This document shows, piece by piece, positions 7,763 through 13,361 of a DNA stretch of 13,361 nt. The translations under genes and the position numbers were made by a program. This stretch comes from Candidatus Dormiibacterota bacterium. Lineage in GTDB: Bacteria > Chloroflexota > Dormibacteria > UBA8260 > Bog-877. Position 1 is the stretch's first letter. Every line of letters begins with the position of its first letter. The notes beneath the pieces were generated by a model. The model was not told the DNA's origin, ran no database searches, and worked only from the letters and a program-made list of their open reading frames with translations. Where the stretch lies: assembly GCA_003164475.1 (NCBI GenBank), contig PLTL01000118.1:1-13361 (forward strand), given 5' to 3'.

Positions 7763-10186
7763 GTGAACCAGGAGTGGGCATGGTGGCCGGCGGGTGGGGA
7801 GGCCGTCCGGGTTATCGGCCGGACTGACCTGTGGGGCACGGAGGTCTGCGAGGTCCTGTCCGACGCCACGGGACAGGTTCACCACTTGCCGCCTGTCGAC
7901 CTTCGCCCGTTGAGTGCCCGTGGTTGGGGGGCGGCCGAGGTCGCCTGGCGCGCGGCCGCCGCGCGAGCGATCGCATTCGCCGCCGCAGGAGATCCCCTCG
8001 CCACCCGCTCGGATCGGGTTGAGCTTCTGCCGCATCAGCTGGCAACACTCGAACGGGCGATGACCACAACGCCGGTCAGGCTCGCCATCTGCGATGAGGT
8101 CGGACTCGGCAAGACCATCACCGCGGCAGCCATCATGACCGAGCTGAAGGCACGAGGTTTGGTCCGCCGGACCCTGGTGGTCGCCCCGAAAGGTGTCCAA
8201 CTTCAGTGGCTAGCGGAGTTCGCCGAACGCTTTGGAGAGGAGTTCGTCCGAATTGGCGCGGAAGGCCTATCGGTCGGTGCGGGCTTCGACCCATGGCGCT
8301 CGTTCGAGCAGGTCGTGTGCACTCCCGATGCTGTCAAGCCCATGCGGGCCCGGGCTGGCTGGGCCCCTGCTCGGGTGGCCGAGTACAACCGACTCCGCTT
8401 TCGGGCGGTCGTCGAGGCAGGCTGGGACCTGGTCATCATCGACGAGGCCCATCACGTCGCCGGCTCCTCGGAAGAGGTTGCGCGCCATCGGCTCGCCCGC
8501 GAGCTAGCCGCGGTTGCACCGAACTGCCTTCTGCTGTCCGGAACGCCACACTCGGGCAAGTCGGACGGATTTCGGCGCTTCATTGGTCTGATTGACCAAG
8601 CTTTCCTACACGGCCAATCGCTCACACGAGAGAACGTGGCTAGAGTGGTCGCGCGGACTGAGAAGCGCACCGCCGTCGACCACGTCGGCCGACCGCTGTT
8701 TACGAGCCGCACCACGCAGATCCAGGTCGTCCCCTACGGCGGGCGGTCCGTCGAACGAACTCTGTACGAGGCGGTCACCGAGTACGTCCGCGATGGCTAC
8801 GGACGTTCAGTGCGTGAACGACGCCCCGCGGTCGGGTTTCTGGTCTTACTCATGCAGCGGCTCGTGTCCTCCAGTACCGCAGCTATCCGAACCGCCCTCG
8901 AACGCAGGCGAGCCACCCTTGAGGAGGGTGTCTCTGACCAACTCCGCCTTTTTGATGACGACTGGGCTGAGATGACCGGTGAGGAGCAGTTGGACGCCCT
9001 CAGGTCAGCGCGCGGAGCGGCATGGGCAACGGAACGTGAGGAGGTCGAGCGGCTCCTCGACCTGTCGCGTCGGGCGGAGAGCGCAGGGCGAGACGCCAAA
9101 GCCCTGTTCTTCTTGGAGCTTCTGCGCCGACTGCAACGGGACGAGGGCGACCCGACCCTCAAGGTATTGGTGTTCACGGAGTTTGTCCCTACCCAGGAGA
9201 TGATCAGCGACCTCCTCGCGAACGCCGGGATCGAAGCGGTCGCCATCAACGGTTCGATGGGACTGGCTGAGCGCGCCCTCGCACAGCAGGCATTTCGGGA
9301 CGACGCCCAGGTTCTCGTGTCCACCGATGCCGGCGGTGAGGGCGTGAACCTGCAGTTCGCTCATGTCGTGGTGAATTGGGATCTGCCATGGTCCCCTTCG
9401 AAGCTCGAACAACGGGTCGGACGCGTTGACCGCATCGGACAACAACGTCCGGTTCTGGCGTTCAACCTGGTGACCGAGAACTCCATCGACGCCCGGGTTC
9501 TAGACGTGCTGGAGCAGAAGCTTGCCGTCATCTACGCTGAGTTTGGAGCCGACAAGCGTGGCGACATACTTGAGACGGTGAGCGGACATACAGATGCCGT
9601 GTACACCAGCGCGATCACCGGTGCCGGCAACCTCGAGGAGTCAGCCGAGCGATTGGTCGAGAAGACCCGGACCGAACTGCGTGAGCAGTCTGGGTTGCGA
9701 GATCTCCTGCCCAGCGACCCGGTGCAGCCCCGCACTACCAGTGGCCGTCTCAAGGCTGCGCTTCAGACGGCTGCGAGTTCCTGGGAGCAGGTCCGCGGCC
9801 GTCCTGCGGCTGATCCACTCGACGCGCTGGAGGGGCTGCCGAGCGTCGCCCCGGGGGAACCCGTGCCCCATGTTAACGGTCCAGATGCCGGCTGGTGGGG
9901 AGCCTGGGAGGTGCGCGCCGACGCTTCTTCGGCGACTCGCACGGCGTTCGGGCTATTCGTAAGCGACGCGGACGGTGTCCGACCCGACCTTTCCGAACCG
10001 GTCTGGGACGAGTTGACTCGCAGCACTACCGTGTCGGCGTCGGTGGTCCCGTCTGGTGATACCTGGGACCGGCTGGCGCGAACCGCCCTTGACTACGCCT
10101 ATCGACCTTGTGCCGACCTGGCGGGAGGCATCCCACCGAAGGTGCCGGCGGTACGGCCCTTGCTCATCGTTCGGGTCACGCCATGA
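7763..10186 (+). CDS. brxHII: BREX SNF2-family helicase BrxHII
   Basis: An 807-residue superfamily 2 helicase with all core SNF2-type motifs. Motif I is DEVGLGKT (111-118, K117), Ia includes LVVAPKG (about 138), II is DEAH (227-230), III is SGTPH (259-263), IV is LVFTEF (469-474), V is STDAGGEGVNLQ (from 520) and VI is QRVGRVDRIGQ (550-560). An N-terminal 85-residue domain (VRVIGRTDLWGTEV) and a roughly 220-residue C-terminal extension flank the core. It should use ATP to translocate on or remodel DNA during phage exclusion. The open frame extends back to 7373 inside pglX, but that part is only overlap. GTG 7763 is the first sensible start; AGGTAGG just ahead of it includes the pglX stop and serves as ribosome-binding site. 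The stop overlaps pglZ (ATGA). A related SNF2 protein occurs in DISARM, but the brxC, pglZ and brxF neighbours decide for BREX type 3. Confidence 0.88.
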   Translation: MNQEWAWWPAGGEAVRVIGRTDLWGTEVCEVLSDATGQVHHLPPVDLRPLSARGWGAAEVAWRAAAARAIAFAAAGDPLATRSDRVELLPHQLATLERAMTTTPVRLAICDEVGLGKTITAAAIMTELKARGLVRRTLVVAPKGVQLQWLAEFAERFGEEFVRIGAEGLSVGAGFDPWRSFEQVVCTPDAVKPMRARAGWAPARVAEYNRLRFRAVVEAGWDLVIIDEAHHVAGSSEEVARHRLARELAAVAPNCLLLSGTPHSGKSDGFRRFIGLIDQAFLHGQSLTRENVARVVARTEKRTAVDHVGRPLFTSRTTQIQVVPYGGRSVERTLYEAVTEYVRDGYGRSVRERRPAVGFLVLLMQRLVSSSTAAIRTALERRRATLEEGVSDQLRLFDDDWAEMTGEEQLDALRSARGAAWATEREEVERLLDLSRRAESAGRDAKALFFLELLRRLQRDEGDPTLKVLVFTEFVPTQEMISDLLANAGIEAVAINGSMGLAERALAQQAFRDDAQVLVSTDAGGEGVNLQFAHVVVNWDLPWSPSKLEQRVGRVDRIGQQRPVLAFNLVTENSIDARVLDVLEQKLAVIYAEFGADKRGDILETVSGHTDAVYTSAITGAGNLEESAERLVEKTRTELREQSGLRDLLPSDPVQPRTTSGRLKAALQTAASSWEQVRGRPAADPLDALEGLPSVAPGEPVPHVNGPDAGWWGAWEVRADASSATRTAFGLFVSDADGVRPDLSEPVWDELTRSTTVSASVVPSGDTWDRLARTALDYAYRPCADLAGGIPPKVPAVRPLLIVRVTP

Positions 10187-11994
10187 ACTGGCTCGATCGT
10201 CAGCTTCGCCCTCTTGATGTCCATCGTGACCGACCCGGCGTGATCCTGGACGTGGAAGCCCTGCTCGACGACGTTACGGTTGCAGCCCTCGGAACACCGT
10301 GGCAGGTTGACGGCTACCTATCGCTACGCCGGGCATGGGAGGAGCACGGGCGAAGGCCGTCAGGGTCGCCTCGGCCCATCTTCGTCGTTCGGTCTCCCGA
10401 TTTCACCCAACCCGAATCCCTCCCTTGGGACATCGAGCAAGCAGCTGTGGTCGTGGTCGTGACATGGTCGGTCCCTCCCGAGTGGCGGCCGGTCGCCCGC
10501 CAGCTGTCCCCAGAGCTGCGCGAACTGCTTGTCGAGATCGCGGCGTCCGGCCAACCGGCTACTCAAGTCACCAGTGAGATACTTCGCCGAGGCTACGGCG
10601 TCGTTCTTCCGGCCCCCAATTCCGGCGCAGAGCTCGACGCCATCGTGCGTCTAGTGGCCTCCCATCTGGTGCCTAAGCTGTTGTGGGATCAGATTCGCGC
10701 GCTTGTAGATGGCCCCCTCGCCGCTGCTCTGTGCCAGCCGACCCCCGACTTTGGGCCGCTCCAACAGGCCTGGGCCGAGTGGCTCGTAGATGGGGAGAAC
10801 GCGCGAGCCGCAGGTACCCTGCGTGATGCAGGCGCTGGCCTCGCATCGCTCTTTGCCTCCGGTTTGATGCGTCCCGAGCCCATCACGGCGCAGGGACTCC
10901 CGATCTGGAGCCGAATCGGCGCCGTCCAACCCGGCCCGTCCGAGCGCCTCGCTGGGCTCCTCGACGCTCCCCCCGGGCCCTGGCCTGTGCAGACGGCGAC
11001 GGATTGGATCACGACTGCGTCATGGTGGGGCGATGTCCGGGCTGCGTTGGCCGAGGCCACGCCAGCCCCCGCTGCGCTCGCGGAACGTGCGTGGCAGGTT
11101 TGGGGGCAGCTTGATGGCGCCTTCGCCTCATGGATGCGCTCCTCGTATGGGTTGCTCTTCAGTAGCACCCGCGAACATCCGGTCACCCTCGACCAGGTGG
11201 CCCCGTTCCTCGCTCGTCGCTATGCGGCGAACGGTCGGCGACAGCTTCTGGTCCTCGTCGACGGCATGGCCTTCGCGCAATGGTCCCTCCTTCGCCGCAC
11301 GCTTGCGATCGGCATTGCCGACGCAGGTGGCTGCTTCGCGATGTGCCCCACCCTCACCTCTGTCTCGCGCCAGGCGGTCTTCGCCGGGACAGTGCCGCTC
11401 CAGTTCGCCGATAGCCTGTGGACGACCAGTCGTGAGGAGTCGCGTTGGCGGGCGTTCTGGGCTGGCGCTGGACTCTCCGATCACGATGTCAGCTACCATC
11501 TGACGACTGGCGAGACGGCTGACAACGTTCCGGCTCTTGGCAGGGCAAAGATCGTCGGGCTGGTGGTGCTTGCTGTCGATGAGATGATGCACGGTGCGCG
11601 TGTCTTCGGTGACGGACAGATGAACGCTAGCCTTGTGGCGTGGGCACGTCTTGGCTTCCTGAGCAGGCTACTCAAGGATGCCGACCATGCCGGCTTTGAA
11701 GTGTGGTTCACCGCTGATCACGGCAACATCGAGGCGACGCCGAGTGGCCGCGTGATGGAGGGACCATTGGTTGACCACGCTGGCACCAGGGTGCGGCTGT
11801 ATGAGAACAGGGTTCTGCGCGACACCGCCCGCGCCGAGGGCCTGGTCTGGGACCCACCGATCCTCCCTGAGGGAAAGGCGCCGCTGTTCGCCCCTGCCAG
11901 AACCGGCTACCACAGTGGGGGCCGCCGGGTAACCCACGGCGGGCTCAGCCTGGATGAAGTCATCGTCCCATTCGCAAGGGTGGTGCCACGATAG
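10183..11994 (+). CDS. pglZ: BREX alkaline-phosphatase-fold protein PglZ
   Basis: The 603-residue product carries the metal-site signatures of the PglZ/alkaline phosphatase superfamily in its C-terminal half. They are LLVLVDGM (D360), PTLTSVSR (389-396, with candidate nucleophile T390 or T392), VLAVDEMMHG (D466, H470), FTADHGN (D512-H513) and THGG (H585) near the end. All expected residues are present, so the phosphatase-like site looks intact. The first 340 residues are less conserved and probably mediate complex contacts. PglZ is the defining BREX component and is reported to interact with PglX. The start is ATG 10183, overlapping the helicase stop; an upstream in-frame start at 10108 would place 25 residues inside the helicase gene and is rejected. 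A 17-base gap holding a palindrome separates it from brxA. Confidence 0.92.
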   Translation: MNWLDRQLRPLDVHRDRPGVILDVEALLDDVTVAALGTPWQVDGYLSLRRAWEEHGRRPSGSPRPIFVVRSPDFTQPESLPWDIEQAAVVVVVTWSVPPEWRPVARQLSPELRELLVEIAASGQPATQVTSEILRRGYGVVLPAPNSGAELDAIVRLVASHLVPKLLWDQIRALVDGPLAAALCQPTPDFGPLQQAWAEWLVDGENARAAGTLRDAGAGLASLFASGLMRPEPITAQGLPIWSRIGAVQPGPSERLAGLLDAPPGPWPVQTATDWITTASWWGDVRAALAEATPAPAALAERAWQVWGQLDGAFASWMRSSYGLLFSSTREHPVTLDQVAPFLARRYAANGRRQLLVLVDGMAFAQWSLLRRTLAIGIADAGGCFAMCPTLTSVSRQAVFAGTVPLQFADSLWTTSREESRWRAFWAGAGLSDHDVSYHLTTGETADNVPALGRAKIVGLVVLAVDEMMHGARVFGDGQMNASLVAWARLGFLSRLLKDADHAGFEVWFTADHGNIEATPSGRVMEGPLVDHAGTRVRLYENRVLRDTARAEGLVWDPPILPEGKAPLFAPARTGYHSGGRRVTHGGLSLDEVIVPFARVVPR

Positions 11995-11998
11995 TCAA

Positions 11999-12010
11999 CC
12001 CCGATCGGGG
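11999..12010. promoter_or_regulatory. Perfect 12-bp palindrome covering the brxA ribosome-binding site
   Basis: CCCCGATCGGGG is self-complementary and fills most of the gap between the pglZ stop (11992-11994) and the brxA ATG (12012). Its right arm GGGG (12007-12010) is the only Shine-Dalgarno-like element for brxA. In RNA it can form a 4-bp G-C stem with a GATC loop that hides it. A ribosome finishing pglZ would melt it, giving translational coupling. A protein operator is less likely inside an operon; chance cannot be excluded. Confidence 0.4.
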
Positions 12011-12011
12011 C

Positions 12012-12722
12012 ATGATCCTCGACCGCGACCTCCGCCTCGACCTGTTCGAGGTAGCGCTCCGAGTGGCGAGCGACCCTAGTCCGGAGAGTGAGAAGCGCAA
12101 GCTTCTCACCGTTGCGCTTCGTGACTATGTGAGTAGCCAGGAGGCCGAAGGCAAAACCAAGAAGTGCCTGTCCCGCGTCTGGGTCAGCCCGCCGGAGAAG
12201 GCAAGAGACATGATCGCGTGGGCACGCAACCACCCGCAGCTCGCGCTCGATCCACGGCTCTTGCATTTAGGGGCCTTGCTCGCGACCTTCCCCTTCGTCG
12301 GAGGGGTCACTGGCGTCATCGGCCGGGCCACCGCCTTGGACGGGCGCGTTGAGCCAGCCGAAGTCAGGCGTAGAGCACGGGCGCTGTGGGGTGATCGATC
12401 GAGCATCGATGTCGGCGCCCGCAAGGTTTACACGACACTCCTCCGTCTCGGCGTCCTAGAAGGAGGCGGACGCGGGCCGCTGGTGCGAGGTGCAATGCTC
12501 GGGGCCGAGGGTGAAATGGCCGCATGGACCATCCACGCATTGCTTCTCACCCGGGGTGTGACGGCAGTGACCGACTCCGAGTTAGGCGCGGCACCCGAAT
12601 TGTTTTGGACGAAGCTCAGCCGACCCGGAGGCGGCTACCCATTGCTCGCACGCCACAGCGAGAGTGGGCATCGGGGAGTCTGGGTCGCGGAGGCGCCGTT
12701 CGGAACCACATCACCCTCCTGA
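12012..12722 (+). CDS. brxA: BREX protein BrxA
   Basis: A 236-residue protein in the last position of the operon, where brxA sits in type 3 BREX loci. The N-terminus (LDRDLRLDLFEVALRVAS) is helical and charged. The middle reads LLHLGALLATFPFVGGVTGVIGR, then EVRRRARALWGDRSSIDVGARKVYTTLLRLGVLEG, a helical arrangement compatible with the winged-helix, DNA-binding fold of BrxA (DUF1819-type) proteins. The role is structural or DNA-binding within the BREX machinery; no catalytic motif is visible. ATG 12012 follows pglZ after 17 bases and its only ribosome-binding site candidate lies within a palindrome. The family call relies partly on gene order, length and the LxWGxR/LGVL pattern, so it is less certain than for the other operon members. 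Confidence 0.75.
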   Translation: MILDRDLRLDLFEVALRVASDPSPESEKRKLLTVALRDYVSSQEAEGKTKKCLSRVWVSPPEKARDMIAWARNHPQLALDPRLLHLGALLATFPFVGGVTGVIGRATALDGRVEPAEVRRRARALWGDRSSIDVGARKVYTTLLRLGVLEGGGRGPLVRGAMLGAEGEMAAWTIHALLLTRGVTAVTDSELGAAPELFWTKLSRPGGGYPLLARHSESGHRGVWVAEAPFGTTSPS

Positions 12723-12999
12723 AGTACGGCGCCCCCGACCCCGAGGGATAGTCATATCGAGGGCGGAGCGAAACGCTGGGCAGTGCACCTTCACACCACC
12801 GAGCAACTTCTTGCGTTACAGGGTCATTCGGGCGGTTCAGGGTGTTCCGTGCGTGCGCTTACTCCGCCGCGATTCCTCGGCCGCGGGGGTGGCGGACGGC
12901 ACTTCGTGGTCTACAGCCGGTCCGGGAAGCGGGCGCATCCAGGGAGGCCCTTCCTCGCTTATAGAGAAACCGTGCTAAACGGGTCGGGCACACCAACCG

Positions 13000-13057
13000 C
13001 CCCCTCTCCGTCGATCGCTTGCCCATACGCGGGCCTGAGAGGCACGGAGAGAGGGGG
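13000..13057. terminator. Imperfect inverted repeat, possible operon terminator
   Basis: The left arm CCCCCTCTCCGT (13000-13011) pairs with the right arm ACGGAGAGAGGGGG (13044-13057) apart from a 2-base AG bulge. The 32-base loop contains a smaller GCCC/GGGC hairpin (13021-13034). The stem is GC-rich and strong, but no U-tract follows, so it would be an atypical (actinomycete-style) terminator or mRNA 3'-end stabiliser. It lies 277 bases after the brxA stop. Confidence 0.4.
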
Positions 13058-13101
13058 CCGAGGCATCCCACTACCCCCGGCCACCGGCCCTCAGCCGTGG
13101 G

Positions 13102-13140
13102 CGGTGCGGAGTGAGGATTCTTTCGCCGTTCTTCGCACCG
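13102..13140. promoter_or_regulatory. Stem-loop overlapping the next hairpin
   Basis: CGGTGCG (13102-13108) is complementary to CGCACCG (13134-13140) across a 25-base loop. The right arm shares 13138-13140 with the following stem-loop, so the two cannot form fully together. The left arm (GGTGCGG, 13103-13109) can instead pair with CCGCACC at 13151-13157, the loop of that second hairpin. Alternative pairing of this kind is seen in attenuators, but may be a by-product of GC-richness. Confidence 0.25.
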
Positions 13141-13174
13141 TCCGGAGCTGCCGCACCCTTCAGCATCCGGACGG
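13138..13174. terminator. Strong GC-rich stem-loop
   Basis: CCGTCCGGAGCTG (13138-13150) pairs with CAGCATCCGGACGG (13161-13174): nine perfect pairs, a single bulged base and four more pairs, around a 10-base loop. It is the most stable-looking hairpin in the non-coding stretch. It has no U-tract, so a terminator without poly-U or a structured 5' leader of the next gene (ATG 13348) are both possible. Confidence 0.4.
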
Positions 13175-13202
13175 GAATGCGTGGTGCTGTTGAGGCTGTC
13201 GC

Positions 13203-13214
13203 CGCGCTAGCGCG
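13203..13214. repeat. Perfect 12-bp palindrome
   Basis: CGCGCTAGCGCG is fully self-complementary and lies 134 bases before the ATG at 13348. It could be an operator half-site pair for a dimeric regulator, but a short GC-rich palindrome can also arise by chance. No second copy was seen in the window. Confidence 0.25.
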
Positions 13215-13233
13215 TTCCCATGGCGAGGGCGCA

Positions 13234-13303
13234 GTGTAGCGATCCGTGGAGCGATCGGTGGACCCGTCCGTGCAGCTCTTAGATGGATACACCCTCGCTA
13301 CAC
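13234..13303. promoter_or_regulatory. Spaced 9-bp inverted repeat upstream of next gene
   Basis: GTGTAGCGA (13234-13242) is the exact reverse complement of TCGCTACAC (13295-13303). The arms are 52 bases apart, bracket the tandem repeat at 13239-13262, and end 44 bases before the ATG at 13348. The location fits a regulator-binding region or a recombination site; the sequence does not decide which. Confidence 0.3.
13239..13262. repeat. 12-bp tandem repeat (two copies, one mismatch)
   Basis: GCGATCCGTGGA (13239-13250) is followed directly by GCGATCGGTGGA (13251-13262), differing at one base. It lies inside the 9-bp inverted repeat upstream of the next gene and could be a pair of directly repeated binding sites. 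Confidence 0.45.
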
Positions 13304-13347
13304 CGGAAGGGCCTGGTAGGAAAGGGAATTCCGCTCAGGAAGAACCC

Positions 13348-13361
13348 ATGACTCCCAAGGG
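13348..13361 (+). CDS. Start of a gene cut by the right edge
   Basis: ATG at 13348 is preceded by AGGA (13337-13340), within CAGGAAGA, at a 7-base spacing, the best ribosome-binding site in the window outside the operon. Only Met-Thr-Pro-Lys can be read before the sequence ends, so the product is unknown. Its distance from brxA and the structured region between them suggest an independent transcription unit. Confidence 0.5.

Larger units (their letters stand above)
12723..13347. other. Non-coding region after the BREX operon
   Basis: These 625 bases contain no reading frame I believe. The plus-strand frame 12783-13193 is open but rich in Gly, Arg, Ser and Pro, lacks a ribosome-binding site and resembles no protein; the minus-strand frames are similar. 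The stretch from 12723 to 12999 shows nothing clear. From 13000 on there are several inverted repeats, a 12-bp palindrome, a tandem repeat and a spaced 9-bp inverted repeat, listed separately, ending at the next gene's start. It marks the right boundary of the defence operon. Confidence 0.6.

Noticed and set aside
7926..7931. G6 run in the helicase gene, and C6 runs at 2919-2924 and in pglZ
   Set aside because: Runs of six are expected in DNA this GC-rich and I know of no link to phase variation in these genes.
10108..10182. Upstream start for pglZ
   Set aside because: It would put 25 residues inside the helicase gene; ATG 10183 forms the same ATGA overlap seen at other junctions.
5152..10186. 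Methyltransferase plus SNF2 helicase as a DISARM system
   Set aside because: DISARM would require DrmA/DrmB-type partners; brxC, pglZ, brxF and brxA neighbours identify BREX type 3 instead.
12783..13193. 136-residue frame after brxA
   Set aside because: Gly/Arg/Ser/Pro-rich, with no ribosome-binding site, no family resemblance and overlap with several inverted repeats.
13071..13292. Minus-strand frame with a repeated S-T-D-R peptide
   Set aside because: The peptide repeat simply reflects the 12-bp DNA tandem repeat; there is no other sign of coding.

Overview
The window is GC-rich (codon third positions are mostly G or C), with GTG and TTG starts and tightly overlapping genes. The C-terminal gene fragment at the left edge looks like a bacterial transcriptional activator (BTAD) tail. 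Together these suggest a high-GC actinomycete; the genus cannot be told from the sequence.

Almost the whole window is one plus-strand defence operon that I read as a complete type 3 BREX (bacteriophage exclusion) system. The order is brxF (993-1469), brxC (1466-5155), the pglXI-type adenine methyltransferase (5152-7758), the SNF2-family helicase brxHII (7763-10186), pglZ (10183-11994) and brxA (12012-12722). Four junctions overlap by 4 bases (GTGA or ATGA) and the others are 4-33 bases apart, so the genes are probably co-transcribed and largely translationally coupled. By analogy with characterised BREX systems, PglX marks host DNA by adenine methylation. BrxC (AAA-type ATPase), PglZ (alkaline-phosphatase fold), BrxHII (helicase/translocase), BrxF and BrxA would form the machinery that blocks replication of unmarked phage DNA.

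Two extra genes stand at the head of the operon. The first (247-705) is a stand-alone Mrr-N-type winged-helix protein without a nuclease domain, a candidate regulator or accessory factor. The second (739-996) is the most unusual item: an intact 85-residue ORF that aligns without gaps to the first 80 residues of the full BrxF encoded next to it (32 of 80 identical). Its stop overlaps the start of full-length brxF. It is a diverged, apparently maintained half-copy of brxF. Neither copy shows a canonical Walker A lysine.

Other signals are a G7 tract inside pglX, a possible phase-variation site, and a perfect palindrome that could fold over the brxA ribosome-binding site. The 625 bases after brxA (12723-13347) have no credible gene but hold several inverted repeats and a 12-bp tandem repeat. 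They lead to a well-formed ribosome-binding site and ATG at 13348 for a gene cut off by the right edge. No tRNA, rRNA, CRISPR array, transposase or integrase was recognised.
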